A DNA stretch of 64,000 nucleotides from Thioploca ingrica (GTDB lineage Bacteria > Pseudomonadota > Gammaproteobacteria > Beggiatoales > Beggiatoaceae): contig AP014633.1 in the NCBI GenBank assembly GCA_000828835.1, positions 1,736,001-1,800,000 on the forward strand. The letters run 5' to 3'. Below are positions 56,563 through 64,000 of this stretch, piece after piece. Each line of letters starts with the position of its first letter. Positions within the stretch are counted from its first letter, which is position 1. The notes beneath the pieces are model-generated. The model made no database searches, was not told the DNA's origin, and worked only from the letters and a program-made list of their open reading frames with translations. The translations under genes and the position numbers were made by a program.

Positions 56563-56829
56563 TCAACTTAAGGAATTTTCCCCTTTTTCAAATTTTTCTT
56601 GCCGGTCAATTAACTGTTCCATTGGCATAGTTAAAAATCTTCCACACATCCACAATGTCACTAAGACGCTAGAGACCACGCTACCTAACAATAATGCCCG
56701 GTTTACCATTGCTTTGGTGTCCCCAAAAACCGCCCAACCGCGCAATCCAACGCGCTGCATACTTAGCGTCAGAAAACTTCTCGTTTGTGCAAGAAAACTC
56801 TGTCTTTCGCCAACCAGCTTAAAAATCAC
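56563..56829 (-). CDS. Short uncertain ORF with one membrane helix
   Basis: 88 residues from a GTG, with a probable membrane helix (VNRALLLGSVVSSVLVTLWM) and a charged tail (EQLIDRQEKFEKGENSLS). The amino acid text looks more protein-like than the overlapping plus-strand frame (56525-57037), and the frame stays open a little upstream without an ATG. It may be a relic of a larger membrane protein. Low confidence; the interval 56466-57108 has no better gene. Confidence 0.3.
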   Translation of the reverse strand: MIFKLVGERQSFLAQTRSFLTLSMQRVGLRGWAVFGDTKAMVNRALLLGSVVSSVLVTLWMCGRFLTMPMEQLIDRQEKFEKGENSLS

Positions 56830-57108
56830 CTTGGAGCTATTTGGTATTTCATCCGATATTATAATGAATTACTACTTTAGGAACACTACCCTATTTTCAT
56901 CGATATTTTCTCAATCTGGGTTGTATTGGATATCGTTGCTGAGCGGCTTTGCATTTTTTTGGAAAGTATTATTATATTCATTTTTAAGAGGAACTTCAGC
57001 AAAGGATTGCCTTGCTACATTAGCGATTTTACCGTAGTTCACTGGTTCATTCGTTCGTTTCACTACACGCTAGATAGTTACTAAACTTAGAGTGATATTT
57101 TATACCCT

Positions 57109-57852
57109 ATGGAAATAGAAAATAGAATTGCTGTTCTGATTGATTGTGATAATGCTAACGCTACTGCTATAGAGGGAGTTCTTAATGAATTGGCGAAATA
57201 TGGCATAGCCAATGTACGAAGAGCTTATGGGAACTGGAAAAATTCTTACTTGAAACCTTGGGAAGAAAAATTACATCAATTCGCCATTAAGCCGATACAA
57301 CAATTCAGTTATACGCAAGGGAAAAATGCAACTGACGCCGCTATGATTATAGATGCAATGGACTTGCTCTATACTCAGCATCTCGACGCCTTCGCCTTAG
57401 TGACGAGTGATAGCGACTTTACTCCTTTAGTTATGCGGATATTGACGAATGGTTTAAAGGTTTATGGGTTTGGTGAGAAAAAAACGCCGATACCCTTTGT
57501 TAACGCTTGCTCTCGATTTATTTATACGGAAAATTTGGAAATTCCCATCATTGAAAGTGACAATGAAAAAACGGCTACCCGAAGTGCCATTAAAAAAACG
57601 AGAAATGAATTGCGAGGTGACACTTGGTTAGTTACTTTGCTGAGAAATGCCGCAGAACAAACTTCTGAAGAAGATGGATGGTCACACCTGGGTCGAGTTG
57701 GAAGTTATATCTCTAATAATACTTCTTTCTCTCCGGTCAATTATGGTTACAAAAGATTAAGCGAAATAATTAGGGCGAGTGAATTATTTCATATTGAAAT
57801 GCGTAGCAATAATAGTGAGATGTATATTAAAGATCGCCGAGAAAAACTTTGA
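57109..57852 (+). CDS. NYN domain ribonuclease-like protein with C-terminal LOTUS (OST-HTH) domain
   Basis: 247 residues. The NYN (LabA/DUF88, PIN-like) domain spans ~1-145: IAVLIDCDNANATAIEGVLN, GKNATDAAMIIDAMDLL and FALVTSDSDFTPLVMRI give the acidic catalytic residues of the metal site. The C-terminal ~75 residues (LVTLLRNAAEQTSEEDGWSH ... NYGYKRLSEIIRASELFHIE) have the winged-helix LOTUS pattern that binds RNA, often G-quadruplexes. The likely activity is RNA cleavage or processing. It is monocistronic as far as can be seen, and lies downstream of the NB-ARC region on the same strand, with no direct coupling. Confidence 0.92.
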   Translation: MEIENRIAVLIDCDNANATAIEGVLNELAKYGIANVRRAYGNWKNSYLKPWEEKLHQFAIKPIQQFSYTQGKNATDAAMIIDAMDLLYTQHLDAFALVTSDSDFTPLVMRILTNGLKVYGFGEKKTPIPFVNACSRFIYTENLEIPIIESDNEKTATRSAIKKTRNELRGDTWLVTLLRNAAEQTSEEDGWSHLGRVGSYISNNTSFSPVNYGYKRLSEIIRASELFHIEMRSNNSEMYIKDRREKL

Positions 57853-57861
57853 GCGACTCAA

Positions 57862-57883
57862 GGGCAGACACGCGTGTTTGCCC
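57862..57883. repeat. Perfect loopless palindrome
   Basis: GGGCAGACACG (57862-57872) and CGTGTTTGCCC (57873-57883) pair with a single G-T wobble and no loop. No T-tract follows. It is a second palindrome type, different from the GTAGG-edged ones. Confidence 0.7.
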
Positions 57884-58105
57884 CTACAATGTATGAGTTT
57901 GACCAAGCCGGTGCTAAAGTGGGAGTCATTTTATGGTAACAAGGAATGACAACCCCTTGTGGCGATATGACTAATATCACTACCGCTTTAGCACGACTCC
58001 CACAATTCATGCCTGACAGTCAAGTTATACCGTTTATTTTATTGAGGTTAGCAAACAGAAGTCATTGCTAATCATTATGGGTTATCCCATTGTTCAAATT
58101 ATCAT

Positions 58106-59143
58106 TTAAGGTGAAATGATTTGCTTACCTGGCGTGCTGGGCAACCGAAGTGGGGTTTGCTCGGGAAAATCTCCCGTTAAGGCATTAAGAAAGGCAACAA
58201 TATCCTGTGCTTGCTTATCAGTTAACGCTTGATTAAGCTGTGTTTTAGCCATTACCCGCACCGCTTCATCTAAGGTAAGTACAGCACCATTGTGAAAATA
58301 AGGTGCAGTTAAAGCAATATTACGTAAAGTCGGGACTCGCCACAGGTGTTTATCCGCTTCTTTTTTAGTGGCTGAGTATCGTCCCATATCTTGGGTCAAA
58401 TTGTATTGGGTTTCATATTGACTTCCCGCAAAGGTAGGAAATTTCATAAAAAATCCTTCACCCATTGATAATGATGGCCCACTAAAATTGGGTCCGGCGT
58501 GACAACTGGTGCAACCCAGTTCAGCAAAGGTATTCATGCCTTTTACTTGTTGTTCAGTTAACGCGGTTTTATCGCCCTTGACGTAACGGTCATAAGCTGA
58601 ATTAGGGGTAATAAGCGTCCGTTCATAAGCGGCAATCGCCTTAACGGCATTATCGGCTGTCAATGGTTTGTCATCTCCAAAAGCTGATTTGAACAAGGTT
58701 ACGTAGCCAGGAACAGCCTCTAGCCGATTAATAACGGCATCCCAATCTTTCATTCCCATTTCCACTGGATTAGTGACCGGACCTTTCGCTTGTTCTTCTA
58801 AGCTGCTAGCGCGACCATCCCAAAATTGGACTGACAAAAAAGCACTATTCCATACCGTAGGTGCACTTCGTCCGCCTTGTTTACCTTCTACACCCACTGA
58901 ATGAGGACGGTTATCATCGCCACCCGCCATCACATTATGACAAGAATTACAGGATATCGTACCAGTACTGGAAAGGCGTGGATCAAAATATAAGGTTTTC
59001 CCGAGTAAAATTTTAGCTTCAGTTTGAGGATTATCTGCCGGTATAGGAGGGCTATTAGGTAATGCTTCCCATGGTGCTGCGTAGAGTGGCAATGTAGCCA
59101 CACTTAATAAACTAGTTATTAGTGTTGTGTAAAATGATTTCAT
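58106..59143 (-). CDS. Di-haem cytochrome c peroxidase
   Basis: 345 residues. A signal peptide (about 1-22, ending LYA) directs it to the periplasm. Two covalent haem sites are present: CNSCH near residue 65 and CTSCH near residue 211. The sequence has the family's text: GKTLYFDPRLSSTGTISCNS, VWNSAFLSVQFWDGRASSLE, ERTLITPNSAYDRYVKGD and KADKHLWRVPTLRNIALTAPYFHNG (shortened here). It reduces hydrogen peroxide with electrons from c-type cytochromes; the MauG branch is a less likely alternative because no dehydrogenase is nearby. It is upstream of nothing on its strand and faces a ~400-base gap. Confidence 0.94.
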   Translation of the reverse strand: MKSFYTTLITSLLSVATLPLYAAPWEALPNSPPIPADNPQTEAKILLGKTLYFDPRLSSTGTISCNSCHNVMAGGDDNRPHSVGVEGKQGGRSAPTVWNSAFLSVQFWDGRASSLEEQAKGPVTNPVEMGMKDWDAVINRLEAVPGYVTLFKSAFGDDKPLTADNAVKAIAAYERTLITPNSAYDRYVKGDKTALTEQQVKGMNTFAELGCTSCHAGPNFSGPSLSMGEGFFMKFPTFAGSQYETQYNLTQDMGRYSATKKEADKHLWRVPTLRNIALTAPYFHNGAVLTLDEAVRVMAKTQLNQALTDKQAQDIVAFLNALTGDFPEQTPLRLPSTPGKQIISP

Positions 59144-59547
59144 TTGAGTGATTCCTTTTGCTCAAAATAAAACGATAAACTCATTATTATCTCAATTTCA
59201 AGTCGCTAAAGTCTAAGGTTAAGACTAAACCCGCTTAAGCTCATCATCATAACTCTTAACGTATTTTTGATTCAACTACCTTCGGGAAGCAGGCAGAGTC
59301 ACCGCATTAAAATTCCGTTCCAAACACCAGCTTGGCACGATAGTTATCATTCCAACTAGCCTTAGTTTTGTAGCCAGACTACCTCGGGTAGGATCTGAAT
59401 CAAACATCCCCATACACAGTAGTAGTGTAGTAGTGTAGGATGCGGTGAGCTGGCGAACCGCATCAATCGTGAAGTGATGCTACGGGTTACTACCATTAAG
59501 TTAAGATTCCCCCCTTTGACAAAGGGGAGAACCGATTATTGAGGTAC
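59144..59547. repeat. Gene-free interval with a REP-like hairpin and a dispersed repeat
   Basis: GATGCGGT (59439-59446) pairs with ACCGCATC (59457-59464) after a GTAG edge. Immediately after it, GGGTTACTACCATTAAGTTA (59484-59503) nearly matches GGGTTACTGCCATTAAATTA near 1367, followed by a CCCCTTTG/CAAAGGGG hairpin. No gene is supported. Confidence 0.7.
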
Positions 59548-62500
59548 TTACCGAATGACTATCTCAATTCCAGTTTGATTGTGAATAACAATGGGCTTTC
59601 CGGCAGCATTGATTATTCGATAACCGAAGAATATCTCCACACGACCCGCCGCTACCGTTAATAAATCTTCGTAGAGGGGGACTAAATAATGGTTGGGGAT
59701 GGCTGCTAAGGTTTCAAAAGCAACTAAGTTAGACAATTGACCGTTCCAAAGCTTCACTTGGGGTTTGCCACTATTTTCAGTGTTGATTAACATGAAATCA
59801 ACGGGTTGTGTTTCTGAACTGTGGGGTTCATAACGACCATACACCACAATTTCAACCGGTTGGTTCATATGGGCTAGTTCGGCTTGAATTTGACCATAAA
59901 CTTTTACCCAATCGGTTGCCGTCACTTCCGTGTGTTGCTGAAATTGAGCACCATTGATGGCAGCGCCGCCCGCCAATATCGCTTGAGTCGATTGCGATTG
60001 GGCTTGTTCATCGGTTGCTGTGGCTTCTAGATTAGGTAGAGTGATTAAATTCGCTGAGTCAATAATTTGAAGTGCCGCTGGTGAAACTGCGATTTGAACA
60101 TTCTGCAAAGTCACCTCCCCGGTTAAGGTCACGCCTTTACCTAAAATAACGCATTCTAAATGACTTCCTGGTAGAACGGTAAGAGATTCTAAACGAGCTG
60201 GCGCCGGACAATGACCGATAATTTGGCCCGCTACTGCTCCACCACTCAATACGGTGTTATCGGCTAGTATCACATCCATGAAAGTTCCACCGATTTGACT
60301 TTGGTTAGCAATGACACCTTGTAAAGTGCCGCCGTGGACTTGTCTACCGACAAATTGGATATCGATTAAAGTGCCTTGATTATTAATATCACCCGTGAGT
60401 TTACCACCGGTCACTTGTGCCGCTGGGGCAATAGTCAGTTGGGAAAGCCAACCCTCATTATGAATAACGCCTGCTAGGATTCCACCGGCTACACTGGCTT
60501 GTGGTCCAAAGTTGACATCCTGAAGGGTTTGGTTGTGATTATCACAAGGCCAATCAATAAAATGGGTGTTTACCGGACAAGGAAATGAATCCATTAGGGT
60601 GAAATCCATCACTGTCGGTGCTAAGGTGGAATGTGGCGCGGTTATTGAGTAAGAACCGTCCGCCGCTATGATTTCTTGATGAGAATCTATCAAGTTTTCT
60701 CCCACGATATCTCCGACGGTAGCAGATTCTTGTTGAGAAGTGGTTGGTACAAGGTTATTTAGCTCGGGAAGATTATCTAGCGGTGGAATGGTGTTAGTTA
60801 ATTGGTTCTCCGCTAAAAATGTTTGTAGCGTTGCTGTAGTGACCAGCGGCGCTTGATTGGTAACTGTCACCGAAATTTGCGCGGTTGCTTTGACATTGGG
60901 ATCAGTTTGAGAAATCGCTGTCATGGTGATGACATTCATGGTACCGACTGCTTGAGGTAAAGTGACTTGTGGTGTCACGATAAGGTGAGTCAATCCCTCT
61001 ACGCTTACTTGCTGTTCAGTAAAGCTGAGTGGCCAACCGGCGAGGTCAGTTACTTTGAGAAGATAGGTATCTGCTTGTGGACCGTTGTTAGATAAAGTAA
61101 AAGTGAGTGGCACCCGCGTTTGTGGTTGGGCAAATATTGAGCCATTGCCCACTAGAGCAACGTCTTGTAAGATTTTATTTGCTCCAACAACAATGGCTTT
61201 CGCTTCGATTAAGTCCGCTAAAATAACCCCTTGGTCAAGCAAAATGGTATCCGCAAACAGATTGACTTGGCCAGCGGCTTTCAAGAGAATGGTATTATTG
61301 TCACGTAGGTCAATTATTCCACCGGGACCCGTGGCGAGGGTAATATCTCCAGTGGCTTCGAGGAGTTCACCGGCCGTATTTCGCAAATTTAAAATCCAAT
61401 CTTTGCCACCAAAAATGGTAATATTGCCACCGTTGACATGCGTGTGTGTGCCAGCTAAGTCAATGATACTCGGTTCAATTCGCACAAAACCATCTGTTCC
61501 ATTGGAGTGACAATTATTACTGCCTTGACCCGCGCGATAGATGCCATCATTTAAATAAACCTCCGGGAGAGAAACCAACCATAGGTTACCCCCGTTACCG
61601 CCCATTTGTGGCTCAGTTGCTGCCGGATTGCACTTACCCCCGTCACCCGCAATGGCTTGGGCACCATTCTGGTTGTAAAGATGACCGGCACCGCCAAGGT
61701 TACCCCAAATTTGGGTCAGTCCACCGGCTCCCGCTTGCCCAGCGCCGGTGCCTAACACGTGACCACCTTGACCGGCTTGAATTAACCCTAAATTAGTGGT
61801 GTTACGACCGAGAACCAGGACATCTCCTCCTGCAGCACCATAGTTGAGACTGCTAGCGCCATTACCGGCTTTGATTTCACCCGAATTGAGAATGGGGCCA
61901 CCACTCCCATACCACCAAAAATTGCCCAATTTACTTTGTTGCTCAAATTGGGAACCGACTTTGATAATGACACTTGCTCCCGGTTTAGCACAATCAGTCG
62001 TACAAGTTTCCCTACGGTTGCTCGCCCCGTTTAAACCGAGGACATGACCTTGATTTTGGAAATAATCTGTGGCTTGGATTTCCAGGGCGGTGCCTTGGTC
62101 GTCACGACTGAGAAGAATCGCTTGATTTTCAATACATAAGGCTTTAACTTGGATCAATGGTAAGCCTAATATAACATGAGCCGAGTTAATGCGAACTACA
62201 TCGTTGGTGCTCGGAATTTTTGGACCTTCCTGGAGACGTTGCCAAGCCGCTGGATTTTCCCAAAGCGGAGATTGACCGGTAGTGGCTATCGTGATTTGCT
62301 CCGGTGAACAAGCGGTTGGGCCAATAACCGCTGCCTTAAGCGGTATCTGTACCGTTGTTCCTGCGTAAACTAGGGTCAGTTGAGCTAATTTGTCTCCCAA
62401 AGAAATCGGCGTCAATTGCACCCAGAGCTGACAACTTTGTTGCGGCGCAATTAAAGTACAATTACTGTCATACAGTTTGAATTCTGCTTGGTCAATACTC

Positions 62501-64000
62501 ATTTGCTCAAACTCTAAGTTAGCCGTGCCACTATTAGTCAAAGTGAGTGACCAACTTGGCGTTTCTTCACCCAGCGTAATCGTCCCAAAGTCGTGTTCGG
62601 TCTCGGATAATTCGAGTTGCGGTTTCCCATCGCTAATCGCTTCAGCATTCCAACGATAAGGAGACATTTCCATAGTTGGATCAGTATAAGTGATCTGGGC
62701 TCGAACCTCTTTTAATCCGATCGACGTGGGATGAAATTCCGTCGTGAACCAACAAGAAGCATGATTTCGCCCTTGCCAAGTACCGTAGTAACAATCTTTC
62801 TCAAGTAGAGTGAATTCATCTACATGACGACCTTTTAAAGTAATTGTGTCTAAATCTAAGAAACCACAACCTTGCGACCACATATCAATGCGTTGTTGAC
62901 GAGTCGTGGTATGACCAACCGTCACCACACCAAAATCTAAGCGGTAAGGTTCAATGCTAACCTGCCGTTGATAAGCATCGTCATCGCTACAACCTTGTCC
63001 TTGCAATGCCACGCTGGTTGGTGATTTTGGATCGTTAGAAGTAATCAATAATTGACCTTGGTAATCCGCAATCGTCGGCGTCGGTGGTTGAAATTGTAAC
63101 GTCACGGTACAAGTACCATTGGGGATAAGCACGTTATTAGAACAATTATCTTTGCTCATTTGGAAAGTCGATGGTTCAATGAGTTCTACGGTTTCTATCC
63201 GTAATCCGCCGTTGCCGATATTCTGTATCGTCAGGGTGCGTTTAACTACAGTTCGAGTTTGCGCAAAATCAACCGCTTCTCGATCCAGCGTTAATTGAGG
63301 TATTCCAGCGATGCCAAACTCGGCGTTACAAGTGAGGTTGCTATAAACACCCACACTGGTTTTAGTCGTGGAACTGTCACAATCACCACTCCAACCCATA
63401 AAACTAGAACCCGCATCAGCTGTCGCTGTGAGAGTAACCGTGGTGCCGCTGAGATAAGAACGGATGCAATCATCGCCACAATCTAATTTACCGATATCGC
63501 TGGTGATATGACCATTACCTTGACCCGATTTAGTGACTGTTAAGGTGTAGATCGGTAATTTCTCAAAGCGGGCCTGACAATTTCGGTCTTGAGTGAGAGA
63601 GAAGGAACTGGCACAGCCTTGACCAAAAAAGCCAACCAAGTAGGAATCTGATTCAGGGATAGCCTGGAGAGTGATTTGGCTTTGGTGAACCAAAGTTTGA
63701 GTACAAGTCGGTTCGCAGGTGAGGGATGGTTTGTAGGGGGTGTTTAAGGTAAGAATTCCGCTACCAGAGCCAGTTTTCGTGACGGTGAGCGTGTGATCAG
63801 AAAAATCGATGCTGTCAAAGTGGGCGATGCAGGTCAAATTGTTGGTAATCTTTAGCGTAATCTCTGGGTCGAATTGGGTATTATTTGAGCTAATGCTCTT
63901 AATACAATCTTCGCCTTCCCAGCCCATGAAAGTAAAATTGGGATCAGCTTGAGCAAAGAGAGTGATGATGGTTTGAGCTGGATATTCTTCGCTGCAATCG
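59548..64000 (-). CDS. Giant modular surface protein with ASH/choice-of-anchor-D domains (N terminus outside window)
   Basis: At least 1483 residues; the frame is still open at base 64000. From the N-terminal side: three InlB-type 'bacterial repeat' units (SGxxCxxDC...GWSGDC, to ~residue 205 counted from the first Met at 63927), then three ASH/choice-of-anchor-D beta-sandwiches (~205-535; e.g. PQLELSETEHDFGTITLGEE). A Gly-rich beta region follows (~540-930), then a CARDB-like domain (SNNGPQADTYLLKVTD), a Thr/Pro linker, GGxLxGxIxNxG repeats (~1130-1290; GGILAGVIHNEG, GGKLTGDINNQG, GGTLQGVIANQS), and a unique C-terminal ~130 residues ending IHNQTGIEIVIR. Most of the C-terminal half aligns with the LRR protein at 37471-41844. 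Probably exported and cell-surface or sheath-associated; secretion route not visible. Confidence 0.85.
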   Translation of the reverse strand, partial: DCSEEYPAQTIITLFAQADPNFTFMGWEGEDCIKSISSNNTQFDPEITLKITNNLTCIAHFDSIDFSDHTLTVTKTGSGSGILTLNTPYKPSLTCEPTCTQTLVHQSQITLQAIPESDSYLVGFFGQGCASSFSLTQDRNCQARFEKLPIYTLTVTKSGQGNGHITSDIGKLDCGDDCIRSYLSGTTVTLTATADAGSSFMGWSGDCDSSTTKTSVGVYSNLTCNAEFGIAGIPQLTLDREAVDFAQTRTVVKRTLTIQNIGNGGLRIETVELIEPSTFQMSKDNCSNNVLIPNGTCTVTLQFQPPTPTIADYQGQLLITSNDPKSPTSVALQGQGCSDDDAYQRQVSIEPYRLDFGVVTVGHTTTRQQRIDMWSQGCGFLDLDTITLKGRHVDEFTLLEKDCYYGTWQGRNHASCWFTTEFHPTSIGLKEVRAQITYTDPTMEMSPYRWNAEAISDGKPQLELSETEHDFGTITLGEETPSWSLTLTNSGTANLEFEQMSIDQAEFKLYDSNCTLIAPQQSCQLWVQLTPISLGDKLAQLTLVYAGTTVQIPLKAAVIGPTACSPEQITIATTGQSPLWENPAAWQRLQEGPKIPSTNDVVRINSAHVILGLPLIQVKALCIENQAILLSRDDQGTALEIQATDYFQNQGHVLGLNGASNRRETCTTDCAKPGASVIIKVGSQFEQQSKLGNFWWYGSGGPILNSGEIKAGNGASSLNYGAAGGDVLVLGRNTTNLGLIQAGQGGHVLGTGAGQAGAGGLTQIWGNLGGAGHLYNQNGAQAIAGDGGKCNPAATEPQMGGNGGNLWLVSLPEVYLNDGIYRAGQGSNNCHSNGTDGFVRIEPSIIDLAGTHTHVNGGNITIFGGKDWILNLRNTAGELLEATGDITLATGPGGIIDLRDNNTILLKAAGQVNLFADTILLDQGVILADLIEAKAIVVGANKILQDVALVGNGSIFAQPQTRVPLTFTLSNNGPQADTYLLKVTDLAGWPLSFTEQQVSVEGLTHLIVTPQVTLPQAVGTMNVITMTAISQTDPNVKATAQISVTVTNQAPLVTTATLQTFLAENQLTNTIPPLDNLPELNNLVPTTSQQESATVGDIVGENLIDSHQEIIAADGSYSITAPHSTLAPTVMDFTLMDSFPCPVNTHFIDWPCDNHNQTLQDVNFGPQASVAGGILAGVIHNEGWLSQLTIAPAAQVTGGKLTGDINNQGTLIDIQFVGRQVHGGTLQGVIANQSQIGGTFMDVILADNTVLSGGAVAGQIIGHCPAPARLESLTVLPGSHLECVILGKGVTLTGEVTLQNVQIAVSPAALQIIDSANLITLPNLEATATDEQAQSQSTQAILAGGAAINGAQFQQHTEVTATDWVKVYGQIQAELAHMNQPVEIVVYGRYEPHSSETQPVDFMLINTENSGKPQVKLWNGQLSNLVAFETLAAIPNHYLVPLYEDLLTVAAGRVEIFFGYRIINAAGKPIVIHNQTGIEIVIR

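Noticed and set aside
56525..57037. 170-residue plus-strand open frame
   Set aside because: Composition is erratic (Ser/Leu/Cys runs), there is no ribosome-binding site, and the opposite strand gives more protein-like text over the same stretch.

Overview
The window reads as chromosomal DNA of an AT-rich gammaproteobacterium. GspJ, LipB-LipA, RelA with an ExDD motif, GrxD, SixA, ExoIII, FolE2 and GroES-GroEL are all of proteobacterial type. Adding the many small dispersed palindromes, the NB-ARC protein, the Uma2 protein and two giant repeat-built surface proteins, my best guess is a large sulfur bacterium of the Beggiatoa/Thioploca group (Thiotrichales). That placement is inference from gene style, not from a marker gene search.

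Layout. 1-7 kb: the end of a response-regulator/cyclase gene, a DUF486 membrane protein, SixA, exonuclease III, a two-gene M16 peptidase operon and ComF. 7-16 kb: a MscK-type channel, a DUF302 protein, then dxs, folE2 and pgeF. 15.6-21.5 kb: envelope genes, namely a secreted protein with a duplicated cysteine motif, an M48 lipoprotein protease, an AsmA protein that stops early, and the pseudopilin GspJ. 21.5-28 kb: thioredoxin, lipB-lipA (overlapping), a YqhA-family protein, an orphan radical SAM/SPASM protein, a Uma2 protein, a coiled-coil membrane protein and an L,D-transpeptidase. 28.4-33.3 kb: a TetR-MFP-RND efflux operon with overlapping genes. 33.5-37.2 kb: a small membrane protein, a large SF2 helicase and the remnant of a PIN toxin gene. 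37.5-41.8 kb: a giant leucine-rich-repeat surface protein. 41.8-42.9 kb: a repeat-dense noncoding block ending in tRNA-Gly(CCC). 42.9-52.9 kb: housekeeping genes (thiS, a glycosyltransferase, groS-groL behind a CIRCE-like operator, a UbiA-family prenyltransferase, grxD, metY, relA). 53-58 kb: an NB-ARC ATPase without a visible sensor or effector domain, a novel helical protein, and a NYN-LOTUS protein. 58-64 kb: a di-haem cytochrome c peroxidase and a second giant surface protein that runs off the right edge.

The most interesting points are: (a) the two giant surface proteins, which have unrelated N-terminal modules (LRR versus ASH/choice-of-anchor-D) but share a long C-terminal architecture with glycine-rich 'GGxLxGxIxNxG' beta-helix-like repeats; (b) the NB-ARC protein plus unknown helical partner, a candidate conflict module; (c) the Ski2-like helicase, possibly 5'-truncated, beside a decayed PIN toxin; (d) a ThiS sulfur carrier with three residues after its Gly-Gly and no thiG beside it; and (e) a family of short palindromes (about 22-34 bp) scattered through intergenic spaces, one pair forming a 34-bp perfect inverted repeat. 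No intact insertion sequence, CRISPR array, integrase or prophage was recognised.
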